Counted from the first letter of the stretch, positions 1 to 11,647 are shown. The stretch is DNA of 64,000 nt from Rheum nobile (GCA_027886185.1 WOAB01000056.1:4030001-4094000); one strand, 5' to 3'. A program made the numbers and translations. The notes: a model not told the origin generated them from the letters alone.

Positions 1-285
1 TTATAAGATTGATCCTTATTCCAGAAGAACGTTCTATTAAGAATATCAAGGTCTTTGTGGATGTAGGATGGTAGCATGAAGCTTTACATAATGTAATTTG
101 GTTTAGCCGCCAAGTTAAATTTAATCAGGATTGCTCTACCTTCTTATGAGAGTGAATTTGCTTTCCATTTTATGAGTTGCTTAGTGATTAATAAATTAGT
201 ATCATTAAAAGTGTCTTGGTTTACTTTTCCATTGATAATAGGACATCTTAAGTATTTTTCGAAGGATGTCGTACTTAGATACGAA
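1..285 (-). mobile_element. L1-type LINE reverse transcriptase remnant, runs off the left edge
   Basis: Read on the minus strand, this stretch gives a recognisable C-terminal part of a plant L1 reverse transcriptase. The order is a KYL-x-CPII segment, a WKANSLS segment, an A-KPNYIM segment and a final LNRTFFWNK-type segment, which are the conserved blocks that follow the catalytic core in plant LINEs. At least two in-frame stops interrupt it, one in the WKANSLS-x-GR block and one after PNYIM, so it is dead. It was found by translating by eye, because no long ORF survives. The 5' part and the tail are not visible. It lies downstream of the truncated stress-protein gene in the same orientation. 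Confidence 0.75.
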
Positions 286-590
286 GTATCGATTGGTTTT
301 AACTACCGTTCTTCAAAAAATAATGTTTCTAACTTTGTATAGATCACCAATTATAAAGTACACCCTCTGGCCCATTTTAATGCTTGTGTTTTTCACAATG
401 CAGAATGTCAGACTAGTTTGAATATTTTATACTTTTCTAATTATTCTTATATTGTTACAAGTCGTACTTCCATTAGTTTGACAAATCACTCTAAATAGGT
501 CATTAATCCTTGAATTCTGCCCCAAATGAGTCCATAAACCTCTTTTAAAACTATGTAAATAAAAGCATGAAAATTATCGATGAAAATATG
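286..590. other. AT-rich stretch without a recognised gene
   Basis: It lies between the L1 remnant and exon 2 of the stress-protein gene. No exon resembling the expected next block of that family (V-x-V-Y-W-G-D) was found on the minus strand. It may be intron sequence. Confidence 0.5.
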
Positions 591-596
591 ACTCAC

Positions 597-1126
597 ATGT
601 TTCTGCTCGGCAGCGATCTTGATCATTTCAAGGGTGTCCTGGTCAGGGTTAATGTCATATTTCTTCATCACCGATGGGTCCAGCAAATCAACCAAACGGA
701 TCAATGCTGTTTGGCGTGTCAGCCGTTAACACCAAATGAAGTTACACCAAAACAAACAATAAGTTTTTTACTAGGTACCCGTTTGATTGCATAAAAAATT
801 GAATATTGTTCACCTTGATGTTATGATACACTACTTAAAATTTTCATCTTGACTCAACGGTCGTAAATTATAAATAATATATGATAACATTAAAGTCGAG
901 CAGATTTGTTTATTTCCCAATTCAATTGAGATTAAAACGCATACGTACGAGATCCGGTGCTTTCCCAGAGCTGCATTTCGCCGGTTTCGTAGTTTTTCGA
1001 AGGGCGGACGTTGACAAGGATGAGATGATCGCCTTTCCTCACCATGTTGTCGATGGTCCAAGAGAGTGACTTCTTGCTTCCTACAGAGAAGTCCACGGCT
1101 ACCCCTAGTCTCCTTTCTGTCGACAT
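597..1126 (-). CDS. Universal stress protein A-like gene, first two exons only
   Basis: Two exons splice cleanly. Exon 1 runs 1126 to 949 (59 codons plus one base) and begins MSTERRLGVAVDFS. Exon 2 runs 706 to 597 and begins with the codon that completes a proline. The donors are GTACGT and GTGAGT, and the acceptor before exon 2 ends in CAG. The joined product matches the N-terminal half of plant USP domain proteins: a beta strand with the VAVDFS block, a W-T-I-D-N helix, a DHLILVNV strand, and then the characteristic MKKY-D-I-x-P-D segment. About 96 residues are present where the family usually has 160-180. The missing part includes the glycine-rich nucleotide-binding signature, so the remaining exons are either beyond the left edge or lost. 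USP proteins are small cytosolic nucleotide-binding proteins linked to stress responses. That role is family knowledge, not shown here. Confidence 0.85.
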
Positions 1127-1129
1127 TAT

Positions 1130-2320
1130 TCACCCTTTTGATTTTGATCTCTCTTTGTTTTGATGCTATTGATCTCTTCTTATTTTCTTTTGTGTTCAAG
1201 CAAGGAGAGAATTTACATGTGAATTTGTAGTTCTTCGTTTGTTTAAAACTAATTATTGCAAGGAAAATGTTAAGAGGGAGGGATTCTGAGCCGAACAAAT
1301 GGATTCCGAGACCTACGTTTACGTTTTGAGCGAGATGACTGGTCAAAACCGTAAACAACGTTTTATGCTATCAAAAAATAGTTTGCCTTTTTTTATTATT
1401 GTTATCATTTTGTTAGGACAAAAAACCTAGGTCAAGCAGATTGAAAAAGTCTTCAATTTTGGATTTTGACCATTGTGAAGATTTTCTTTACAAGGCCAAC
1501 TTAGTTGAGTTTTTTTTTTTGTCCATTACGAGGCACAGGCCATTACAAATGTAGGATTCATGTTTAATCTCACAAATATCTTTGTCCATCCACTTAGGAT
1601 TCATTTTTGAATCTCCAAAGATAATGCATTATTTTTAGAATCCAAACACACCCTTATAAGTGTGATACAAAAGGGTGTATATGGTCCAACTAGATAGATC
1701 GGGTTCCATTAGAATCACTTTGGGACTAGATTGGGATAGGATCAAGACGTTTGGAGTTACATCTTGACTCGATCGGGTTTGATTTGGCCAAGAGTATTAG
1801 GTGGGGCAGGGCGAGTCCTAGAGTTAGGTCATGCCACTGGCGCAAACTCGGGTTGAGTACACATGGGTAAAAAGTATATAAAAGCTTTCATGTTGACACC
1901 ATATTTGGACATGGCGGCATTTTCATAATGATTTGAACTTTGTTTAACCGAGATTTCCATCATCAAATGACCTAAACGAGTTTGCATAGGACCATTTCCT
2001 ACACATCTGATGATAGACAAGTATAACAATAAAATAGGAATCAAGCGGGGGAATAAGCAATGGAGTACTATAAAAAGCCTGTAATTAAGTACTCTTGAGA
2101 GGTGGCACAACATAGTTTAGTCAGCTAGGTTTTCAATTCAAGCCTTTTGGGTTTGTCACCTGTTATAGATATCTTAGCCTTTATTTTTTATAGTGTTAAA
2201 GTAAGTATAAAGATGTCCTGCTTAAGGCACAAGCATATCCCACTAGTTAATAGAAAGCTAAGCAAGCATTAGATTAAGATGGCTTCAAGAATGAAGTCTT
2301 ATGGAGAGTGATAAAGGGCC
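1130..2320. other. Intergenic region, no gene recognised
   Basis: Upstream of the stress-protein start and downstream of the stop of the eight-exon gene. Several short ORFs occur, but none shows a recognisable domain or a plausible splice partner. Confidence 0.5.
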
Positions 2321-2322
2321 TG

Positions 2323-5295
2323 TTAACCGCCATACCTGGTCTTCAGGGACTCAGGGGGCTCCTCTTCCATGATCCCTGAGCCAGCTGTCGCTAAGTACTC
2401 ACGAATTGTGGTTTTACGATCCCCAAGGTATGTGTGGTCTAGAAAGTTGTTCAAGGCCTCCTCTCCAAGATTCTTTGCTGCCAATACACTGTATAGTTTT
2501 TGTTGCAAAGTAATCACGAATTGTGGTTACGCCCCCCAATTCATAGCACTAAACTAGAAGAGATTATGGTACCTACCAGTGGCGAAGATAGGTTCGACAA
2601 GGCAAAATGTCATCCCTCCAAATCTTGTGTATGTTATATTTCCCGTACAGCTCATAGTAGAGGTCCTTGTCACCTGTATCGTTGTCACATTTTTTTTTAG
2701 AATATGCTTGCATTTCAGAAGCAAATGTTCGGGTTAATCAATCCCAATATTCCCTCATTACGGACCTATCTAATTTTGACTAGTTGTGAAGCTCTGTATG
2801 GGTAATGACAATGCCAACAAGAAGGAAGTTACCTTTACATCTGATATGGAAAAATTCCTCATCACTATAGCGCGCACAAAGGACCTGATATTCACAATGA
2901 AAAGGGGGGAAACCATAAAGGATGCAATTATAAATGGAACTTGAACATATGTGTTATATAAGGAACCTCCTACTATCAAAAGTTAAGCTAATAGAAACGC
3001 TATTTATATTACAACCCACCGTTGGATTGGGGTGTAACTTCCCATCTAATGTTTCAGGAAAAACCTGCAAGCAAATACAATTGAGATGAAAGGCATCAGA
3101 GGAAGCCTGAAACCTACACCGAAAATAGCACAAAAGGATATGAGCTTACAGCCAAAAAGCGGAACTCAGGCTCCCTCTTCATAAAAGACGGTATCTGTGG
3201 TAACAAAAGCAGCAAATTCAACATGTGACTAGTTTCTTATTTTAATTTAGTATAAAATGTGAAGATATGGAAAAAATTCTTAGCAACAAGTATCATTTAC
3301 CTCAGATTTTTGAATTTCAAATACTGTAACTATCAGAGTTTCACAATCACATGGTTCTACACTCAGGCTTGATATCTCCTGAAATGCTTAGAAAAAGCAT
3401 ATCAGACATGTAAGTTCAACATGAATGAAACAATAACAGAAGTCAATAGATATTAACTTTCACTCTAGTAACTCCTCAGCACTCAACTGATTAAAAAGAA
3501 ACCTGGATCTTTCCACACTGTCACATGCAATGTTGTGGTAAACTAGGCTGAATTGGAACTCAACTGATGCTCTGTATGGCTATCAGACTGTTGAACCCTC
3601 AATCAGGACACCTTATCTGAGAGCATAGGGCTGAAGTGGAACCCAATTGCAACTCGTATCTATTAAGAAGCTTTTCAAGATACCTCTCTGCGTGTGGTGT
3701 GAGGCGAGCTATGTAAAAGTATTGTACTATATCAGCTGATAAGTACAGTTCAACAATCTACTAGTTTGTCACTTTTACTCTATAGCTCAATTCAATCATT
3801 TATTTGTGTCCTCCTTCAATTGGATAAACAATTCTTGATTGACCCGAAATTGTGCACTCACACTTATTTTGGTTATAAGTTATGATCCAGTTCAATGGTT
3901 ATAAGTTATGATACTCAATTCACCAAAAGTTTTATAACTATGAATCAGAAGCAAGTTTTATGTAAATAGCAAATTCTTTAGTGGGTCATTTGGTAAATGG
4001 AAGAGAATAATATATTTCTAAGTGAGGAGAGTATTGATATGTTATTTTTCAGATTGAAAATATAATTTCTTTTTCTGAAAGAGTCAAATATGAATACATG
4101 TAAAACTAACTCCCTCGTTTTGACAGTCATGTGAGAGTTGGGGTATGGATCAAAGAGACTAAAAAAACTATGAGTAAGAAAACAAGTACATGTGAAATAA
4201 TGTAACACCAGTCTAATCACACTGAGTATTTTCTTCCACTTTTGGCCTTTCCCTATAATACATACCAAATGACTCCTAATTCTCTCTTTTGTAAACTCCT
4301 ATGACAATGTCTCACATGTCGTTTTGGCTAGATTTGTAAGACCATTCAAGCTACTCCTAGGATCGGTAGTTCAGCTCAAGATGTTCCTAGTCATAGCAAA
4401 GGCCTTCTTATTATCCGTTTGCACGAATTTAGCTCTCAAAATGCTGTTTATCAGATTTAGCTTATTGGCTAATTCTTCTATAGTTGGCTAATAAGCTGAG
4501 TTTTTATTAGTTTTGTAGAGTTTCTTTTCAGCTACATTTTTTGTATATCTCAATAGTTTTGTAGTGTAAGAACAAAAAAAAATTGATGATGTTGTTGTGG
4601 AGTGCGGTTCAGGTTGTACTTTTGTAGTTCTACAATTTGAGCTACTTCAGTCCTCAACGCATCCCTTAACATTCTTTCCTGTTTCTACTTTGTAAATCTT
4701 TTTCAAGTGAACCATAAACAACTAATGATCAATGCATTTTTCTTGATTTCTTCCTTCCCTCAAACGCAACTGTGTTTCCATGTTTTCACATGCTTCTAAG
4801 ATTCAAATTTCCCCATAAAAATCAGCAGCTTCGTGAAACTTAGCACAGACAACAAAACAATCATAGGAGCAAATGGAGAAGTGACCTTGGTTTCAGGCTT
4901 GGCAATGCCACGCTCGAAGAAAACGGGAGCCGCGTGAGAGAACACTCTCCTAAACCCTCTCAATCTCGCCAGTCGGAAGTTGATCAAATCCGGAAACGTG
5001 CTCCTCGCACTCCGCTCTGCTCCCCTCAGAAGCCAAACACCAGGAAGAAACAAAATCAATTTCACAACTTCGAACTTCAATTTCTCGATTACGATACTTC
5101 AAGCTATTACTAAAACTCAAATTGTAGACCGCAGCAAACTATACCTGAGAGGAGAGAGCCGAAGCCACAAATGGAGATGTATCCCTCCGGCGACACAATC
5201 TTCTCGAAATCCGATTCATCGTTGAGCTCTTCTGCCGTGGATTTCAGTAAACCGGATTCTTCGCCTAGTGTTGATTGTTCTTCGTGAAGAGCCAT
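2323..5295 (-). CDS. Conserved plant protein with gamma-glutamylcyclotransferase-like signature, eight exons, complete
   Basis: Eight exons were assembled by eye: 5295-5145, 5016-4886, 3378-3301, 3194-3150, 3064-3020, 2884-2833, 2673-2577 and 2488-2323. They total 765 nt, which is 254 codons plus a TAA stop, and the frame holds across all seven junctions. All introns are GT-AG; the exon 2 donor reads GTCACT and is weak. The N-terminus carries GYISICGFGSLLSERSARST, where the F-G-S-L loop resembles the substrate loop of the gamma-glutamylcyclotransferase fold. A later E-P-E-F-R block could hold the acidic residue of that fold. The C-terminus (FLDHTYLGDRKTTIREYLA) is a block I recognise as strongly conserved in plant homologues of unknown function. 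The frame is open upstream to 5526, which would add about 77 residues and could be a transit peptide. I chose 5295 because the upstream part looks low in conservation. Function is inferred only from the fold-like motif. Confidence 0.88.
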
Positions 5296-5840
5296 GGCCG
5301 CAGATGTCGAGGAGAATCGATCGAGGTCCGATTGAAGCCGCTGGTTCGAGGGAGCGAACGCGGCGTGAAGTCGATGAAGTTGGTTGCGGTGGCGCGTCAG
5401 TAATCGTGGGCGCGTGGGCGAAGGAGGAGCAGAAAGCGCAGCTTTTGGTAGTGGTAGGCACGCGCTGTGGACGCGAGAGTGGAGAATGATGGGGGTGGAT
5501 TCAGACGAGAGAGAGTAGCCGATCATTTCATTCCCTAGGGCTAGGAGGTTTCATGGAATGCACGGTGGAAAGTATAGACCCCCGCCTCTCCTCGATCACT
5601 CTTTGTTTACTGGTTCGGTGTCTGGTTTACCGGCCAACTAATACGAATTCAAATCGAAATAACATAATTTTGTACAGTTAAAAGAAATTAAAATGATAAA
5701 AATGGAAGTTGATTGATTCTTGCCTTTACACTTATTTTATGGGTAGGGAAAGTTGTGAGGATGGATTCGATATGGGCAATGAAAACAATTTTATACAAGA
5801 AAGGGAGAGTATGAGTTAAGAGCTAAGATGAGAAGATTTG
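5296..5840. other. 5' flank of the eight-exon gene
   Basis: It contains the in-frame upstream extension to 5526 and then AT-rich sequence. Its right end (5821-5843) carries a 23-base motif that recurs at 8261-8283. No other gene was seen. Confidence 0.5.
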
Positions 5841-5841
5841 A

Positions 5842-6044
5842 CAGATAAAAGGAGGTATTAGGCCGGGTGATGAGGAATCATCCCCGCCATTAGTGCCAAC
5901 CTTTGATGGACCGATTACTAGGTCAAGATTGAAGGAACTACGTCAAGAGCTGGAGACGTTTATGGCACATGATGTATCACATGACGAAGAGGACAAGTCC
6001 AAAGTCAAGGCGTTGACTTTATTGGTCAACGTTACATATGTTTA
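5842..6044 (+). pseudogene. C-terminal tail of a Ty3/Gypsy polyprotein
   Basis: A frame open from 5842 to a TAA at 6042-6044 encodes an acidic, proline-rich stretch followed by FDGPITRSRLKELRQ. The G-P-x-T-R-S-R-x-K-x-L block is the usual extreme C-terminus of plant chromovirus-type Gypsy polyproteins. No integrase or reverse transcriptase sequence precedes it, and an in-frame stop sits just upstream at 5839-5841. The stop codon overlaps the start of the LTR that follows, so no separate polypurine tract is obvious. Confidence 0.6.
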
Positions 6045-6601
6045 ATCTTATTAATTTCTGCATTGGATATTTTTAGGATTATTAATTATTTATTTTCAGC
6101 TTTCTATTTTCGGGTATTTTTGGAACAATTGTAGCCCGTTTTTGGGAAGCTAGGGCCGGCCCTCCTAGGGTATTTAATGCCTCCCTTGTCTTCTTCATTA
6201 GTTAGATTTCTCACATTGTTAAAACACAAAAACAGAGCTTGGTTTTTGCTTTGAAAACTCGGCTCCCCGTGAGAGTCTCAATCGATTGTTCTTTCCTGCT
6301 TAGTTGTTTTCGTCTTTGTCAAGTCCCTCTGGAGTTGGTGATTTCGTACATCATAAGCAATCCTCTCCGTGCTCCAAGTTCGTCAGCGATTCTTGGTTGT
6401 GTGGCGTTGTAGAGATCGGGTTGGTAGATCGTTCGACAAGGTTCCTTGCTATCAAGCAAGCGGGTTTTCTCGTCATTTCTATTGGTTCTATCTATTATCC
6501 TATCCATTAGTTTCACTTCCGCTATTGTTCTAATCTTGTGTTTTCTTTTGTTTTGAGATCCGTTGCCTAGATCCATCTTTTACACGGCTAACCCCGTATC
6601 A
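6039..6601 (+). repeat. Gypsy LTR, copy 1
   Basis: It starts with TG at 6039 and ends with CA at 6601. It is followed one base later by TTGGTATCAAGAGC, a primer-binding site complementary to initiator tRNA-Met. From 6183 onward it is nearly identical to copy 2 at 7787-8206. The first 144 bases have no counterpart there. The left boundary is inferred from TG and from the end of the polyprotein frame. Confidence 0.65.
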
Positions 6602-7786
6602 ATTGGTATCAAGAGCTTTGCGGCTTCGGATCGCCTTTGACGATTCCAGATTCATCATCAAAAATTGGATCTTCCTGTTTTCAATCGTCAATTGAATTTC
6701 TTTGTTTGAGTCACATTAGTGAATTGTTAGTCTGACTGATTGTTTGCTCTTGTTTATCTTGGAAAGGAGTTCGTTGCGGTTGATTGTGACTACGAGGATC
6801 CACAAAAAAACATACCAAAACCATCCAAAAATCAACAAAAATTTCGCCCCCCCCCCCCCTTCCACCATTGTTGTTCGAACCCTAGCTTGGCGAGCAAGAC
6901 ACGACGGCGTCCAGGTTCGTGCGCGCCAGAGATCCGGTTGTTCAATTTTGGTAATCTTCAAGATACTTGCTTGATTTTCTAGAAATTTTATTTTATCTTT
7001 ATGGTGTAATATCCCAGGAAAAAACAAGTTGCCTAAAAGAAAATTATATCCAAAAAAATATATATAAAAAAAAAAGCATTATCGAAATTCAAAAAAAAAA
7101 AAAAAAGAGGAAAAGGCATCTGGGATTTTTGAGAATTTTTCAAAAATAAAAAAAATTAGGGTTCCGTTTCAGATTTTTTTTTCGGACCTCTTTGTCGCCG
7201 CAACAGTACCCGGCCACAACCCGACCGGGTCCAGACCGGGTGAGCCTCAGTTAACCCAGCCCTCACGTACCTGCCACCGACCCGGCCCCAACCCGACCGG
7301 GTCCCACCCCGGGTTGCGCTCAGTCGCCACCACCTGGCCACCACCCGACCGGGTCCTGCCCGGGTTCCGCTCAGTCGAGCCCCACCCGGCCTGTCCCCAC
7401 CCGACCCCAACCCGACCGGGTCCCACCCCGGGTTGCTCTCAGTCCACCCCACCCAACCCCAACCCGACCGGGTCCCACCCCGGGTTGCTCTCAGTCCACC
7501 CCACCCGACCCCAACCCGACCGGGTCCCACCCCGGGTTGCCCTCAGTCGAGCACTACCCCCTCTTGCCCGAACCCCTTCTCCCTTCCGTTCCCTCGGGTC
7601 ACTCTCGGCTCCAATTGGCTTCGTTCCGAGTCGACAAAGGTACGTCTTTCTGACTTGCAATTCGCATTTCTTGAGTTCCAAACACATATATAGCCCCATC
7701 TTTAGTTGCATTTCATTCTTGTGACTATAGTTGTGTCGCTTTCCTTGTTGAGTCGTTCTCTAGTCTCGCTTTTGTTTGAGTCATTT
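6602..7786 (+). mobile_element. PBS, leader and short internal region of the Gypsy element
   Basis: It begins with the primer-binding site at about 6603-6616, then AT-rich leader with C and A homopolymer runs, then a GC-rich tandem array (7200-7550), then T-rich sequence up to the second LTR copy. No gag or pol frame is present; the short ORFs here are repeat-driven. Confidence 0.6.
7200..7550. repeat. GC-rich minisatellite, 52-bp period
   Basis: Repeats share a core of CCCGACCGGGTCCCACC followed by a CGGGTTG-CTCAGTC segment. The last three units are spaced exactly 52 bases apart (junctions near 7441, 7493 and 7545) and are almost identical. Units to the left are progressively diverged. The array stands out sharply from the AT-rich surroundings. 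Confidence 0.85.
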
Positions 7787-8206
7787 TCCCTTGTCTTCTT
7801 CATTAGTTAGATTTCTCACATTGTTAAAACACAAAAACAGAGCTTGGTTTTTGCTTTGAAAACTCGGCTCCCCGTGAGAGTCTCAATCGATTGTTCTTTC
7901 CTGCTTAGTTGTTTTCGTCTTTGTCAAGTCCCTCTGGAGTTGGTGATTTCGTACATCATAAGCAATCCTCTCCGTGCTCCAAGTTCGTCAGCGATTCTTG
8001 GTTGTGTGGCGTTGTAGAGATCGGGTTGGTAGATCGTTCGACAAGGTTCTTTGCTATCAAGCAAGCGGGTTTTCTCGTCGTTTCTATTGGTTCTATCTAT
8101 TATCCTATCCATTAGTTTCACTTCCGCTATTGTTCTAATCTTGTGTTTTCTTTTGTTTTGAGATCCGTTGCCTAGATCCATCTTCTACACGGCTAACCCC
8201 GTATCA
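7787..8206 (+). repeat. Gypsy LTR, copy 2 (5'-truncated)
   Basis: It matches 6183-6601 with only a handful of differences, ends in the same GTATCA, and then passes directly into unrelated sequence. The 5' portion of the LTR (equivalent to 6039-6182) is missing and replaced by T-rich sequence. The high identity suggests a recent origin. Confidence 0.85.
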
Positions 8207-8283
8207 CCGGGGAGATGATTCAAATTCATGACCTTATAATCACACGATGTCATGTTTATAAGTTAAGATGAGAAGATTTGACA

Positions 8284-9650
8284 TGTAAGAATTAAATTAT
8301 GATTAAGGATAATTGAAAAGCATGATATATGAGCTTATAAATCATGAGTTCGAATTCTTCTCTTTTATTATAATAATCTAGTATCTCTTATAACAACACA
8401 AAAATTAATTTAAATAGATCATAAGTTGATTTTTTTCAGTTTAGTTAAGAAGCATGATATCATATGACTTCGAGGTCATATTTTTCTACATCTTCTTTGT
8501 AATAACCTTATAACTTTTATGGAACATTTATTGTCTTTTTGTTTTTTTCATTAAGCCAACTACTTTATAATGTCTTGTAAATTCAAGATATAATATTAAC
8601 TAGGGTCAAATACCGAAAATCACCTGTCAAATAGCTATATTGTCGGTAACCATCTGACATTTGCATAAATCACCTTGGTTAATACCTCCATTAGCGAAAC
8701 ACTAACTCCTCGTTTCCAGTAAATCTCAGCTAAATTCGTGAAATGTCCATTTTGCCCCTTATTATTATATTGTTTTTAGGGGTTTATTTAACATTTTGGT
8801 AAGTGGATGATCTGGACCCGACTCATTACCCAAACCCGACTCATTTCTCTTCTCGTTGTGTGAGGGAGAAAAGGGCGAGTAAGGCGCGTCAGATTGAAGG
8901 CGAGTTGGGAGAATGGCGAAATTAAACGATTGAATCTGAAACCTCAAGGGGTGAATCAAATCCAAAGCTATAGGGTTGGAGTTGCAGTGGATAAATAACG
9001 AAATAGGCATCCACAACAACATAAACTCCTTGCATGTGTAAGTGTTTGATTTAGTGGTAAATATGTTGCGAATTAGTGTCTGGGTTTGATAGTTTGTCTC
9101 GAATTACATAGTTTGTCTCGAATTAGTAATATGAATCGATGTTGGGTGAAATTTAGGGTTTTGGGGAAATCTAGGGTTTGGGAAATTTGCTTGCAGACAT
9201 TTATTTCAATTGGAAGGATTTCTAGTGAGTTATTTAGTTTTGATGAGAGATTTAGGTCTGCTAATTGTGCAATAAGTAATATCCACATGTTTTATGACTT
9301 CCATAGAAGAATCTTCAAGCTTATTCAATGTCACACTACAACAAAGAAATCAACATCATCATATGTATTCACAACCCTAAACCTTTTCAACAACTTACAG
9401 AAAAAAGGAATGTACTCACCTTTTCAAAAGCCATGAACCCTTGAAGAACGAAATTCTAGCGAACACAACTCAATATAGTCAACATCTCCACTTCAACAAT
9501 TGACTAGGTCATTAATGATTCATCACTCCACCAGCGAAATCTTCACTCGCACGATCTGGAAAGCTCAAATTTTGTCTAATTAGCTTCGACTTTGATGATT
9601 CTAGTCAGAGTTCACAACAAACTGATGCTCGAATTTTACCTAATTACCTT
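8284..9650. other. Intergenic region, no gene recognised
   Basis: AT-rich sequence with short ORFs on both strands and no domain that I recognise. A CACTACAACAAA string occurs at about 9332 without a partner terminus. Confidence 0.5.
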
Positions 9651-10535
9651 CAATTTTGGCCAAAGTGTTGTTGAGGGCCAACGGGGTCACGCCGCTCTAG
9701 GTGTGGGCGGGGCGCATGGCCACGGCCTCGGAAATCAGCGGGCGGCGGTGGTAGCCAATGGGGATCGCGGCGATCCAAGGGCCGCCGGCGGTGGCCACGA
9801 GCTCGACCATGTTCCCGTGGGTGGAAGTCGGCCAAGGGATCTTCCTCATAAGGATCTCGGAAAACCTCATCAAAATCATCCTCCTCCTCATGGGCCCCAA
9901 ATGCCGCATCCTCCTCATCAAGGGCCTCAAAGTCACCGTAGCCATATCGAGCGTTGGGAAAGTCATCGGCGGCGGGGGCCCGGGCTGTGCGCGGATATGG
10001 ATCACTGTCCATGTGGCCGACGAAGGTGGGGAGACGTCGGCCCGACAGCGGCCGAGCGTCTGGATGCCCACGGGACTCTACGCGCGCCGGCGGATTGTTG
10101 TAGAAGGAGGGCTCGCGCGGCGGTGGCAGTCTCTCGGCAAAGGCCCGGGCATCGGAATGAGGGGAGGGGTGCATAGGGCCCTTGCCCCGGTCATGCATCG
10201 TGTGATCAAATGGGTGGTCAGCCGGGTCGCGGGAAGAGGCACCAGTGAGGATTGGCGCGAGGTGTGGCGGCGCCGCAGTCGGCGCGACTGTCGGAGATGG
10301 TGGCCATGTTGAGCTTAAGGGCGGTCGGGTGAGCTTTGGCGGCTTCCTTCTCGCGGCGGAGCTTAGCCACTTCGGCGTGGGCAGCGCACAAAGTCTCGGC
10401 GGTGGCCTCCTCGCGGCGGGCGGCAACCTCTTTGGCTTGGTTCTCCTCGGCTAGCCTAGCCGCGAATGACTCGGGGGAGAGTGTGGGCGTGGAGCTCCAA
10501 GGGCTCCTATTGTCGGCATCCATGTGATCCTCCAT
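9650..10535 (-). pseudogene. Ty3/Gypsy gag-like N-terminal region, frameshifted and truncated
   Basis: A minus-strand start at 10535 opens a frame beginning MEDHMDADNRSPW with an alanine- and glutamate-rich coiled-coil-like stretch. Around 10290 the sensible reading shifts to a second frame that continues to 9650. That frame is rich in proline, arginine and acidic residues (EEDDFDEVFRDPYEED). Position and composition fit the N-terminal part of a plant Gypsy gag: it lies about 1.1 kb downstream of an LTR and primer-binding site on the same strand. The retrotransposon gag core, nucleocapsid and pol are absent. The plus-strand ORFs here are shadows created by the high GC content. Confidence 0.6.
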
Positions 10536-11647
10536 TGTGGACTCACCTACAAGAGGTCACAAAACAAACCGAGTAACAAGTCCAAAAGAACCAAGCAATG
10601 ACACTTAGGGAAAGAAGGAAAATAAACTAGGCCTATGACAAACAAACACAAGCAATGGATAAAGGCTAGCTCAAGGAAAACGGGGCAAGTCGTGGAGCAT
10701 GTAACTAGCTAACTTGAAAAGAACCTTAGGTACTTGCAAACCTTCCAAGTGGGCGGCTAAGATGGGCAAGCCAAGCATGTGATCAATAAGCCAAAGTCAA
10801 AGCAAGCAAGCAACTATGACAAATGATCAAAGCAAGCATGGATAGATCATAAAAGCAACTCCAAGAAACTTATAACGATTTTAAACAAGGTGAGACAAGA
10901 TCATACAAATCAACAATGAAATGGATGTGGAGCAAGAAGGATTGTGGCAAAGGGGAAGAACATGGAGGATGGGCACAATGAACCTTGACGCCAAGTGAAA
11001 AGGGTTATTCTCCAAGCCTTGCAAACTTTGAATGTCTTTTCCTTTCTTTTTCTTTTTTTGAATCGTTTTTGCTTCTGTTTTTTTTTTCTTCTTAGGAGCA
11101 ACCGAAAGTACAAAGGGTGGCAGCCAAGGAGACTTTGGAAGACTTAGAAACTTACTTTTGAAGTGAGTAAACTCTTGGTTTGACTAGAGAAATGGGGGAG
11201 AAGACTTTGTCACAAAGGGACTTAGCTTTTCATCCAAATCACCACAAGACAAACAGAAAACCCCACACAAACTAAGAAAAGTAAAGCAACTAGGAGTTAC
11301 CATAAATGGCTCTAGACACACTTGTTTTTGACCAAAAGGAATGTTGGTTTTGTCACTTTGGATAAAGATCACATGCAAGGTTTAAGGAATTCAAAAGAGA
11401 GCTAGCAAGGAAGCATGGGGATATGGTCGGCCATGGGGAGGGGGATGGGGGTTGTAGGGTGGTGGTGGGGTGGACGACGGTGGCGGCAAGGCGGCGGGTT
11501 GTTTTTGTATGCGATTTTGGAAGGGGAACAAAGGGCAACTAAAATGTGCATACATTCATCATGCAAGCAAGAAAAAAAATTGAGCATAAAAATTGAGATT
11601 TAAAGAGAAGAAAGGACTTAACTTAGTTTTTGGCTCTTGATACCAAT
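10536..11647 (-). mobile_element. Leader and primer-binding site of the minus-strand Gypsy element
   Basis: The right end holds the complement of TGGTATCAAGAGCC (about 11630-11645), an initiator tRNA-Met primer-binding site placed directly next to an LTR end. The rest is a long untranslated leader with no recognisable protein. Confidence 0.65.

Noticed and set aside
831..1358. 175-residue minus-strand ORF over the stress-protein exon
   Set aside because: It runs through the exon in another frame and the 5' flank, with no domain; the spliced USP reading explains the sequence better.
7156..7724. Several proline- or glycine-rich ORFs on both strands
   Set aside because: They are generated by the 52-bp GC-rich tandem repeat, whose units keep frames open by composition.
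6304..8115. Two identical 68-residue plus-strand ORFs (and 85-residue ORFs opposite)
   Set aside because: They lie inside the two LTR copies and are duplicated only because the LTR is.
9332..9345. CACTACAACAAA string resembling a CACTA terminus
   Set aside because: No inverted partner, target duplication or subterminal repeats were found nearby.
9592..10454. Plus-strand ORFs of 194, 184 and 69 residues
   Set aside because: They are shadows opposite a GC-rich gag-like frame; upstream primer-binding site and LTR support the minus strand.
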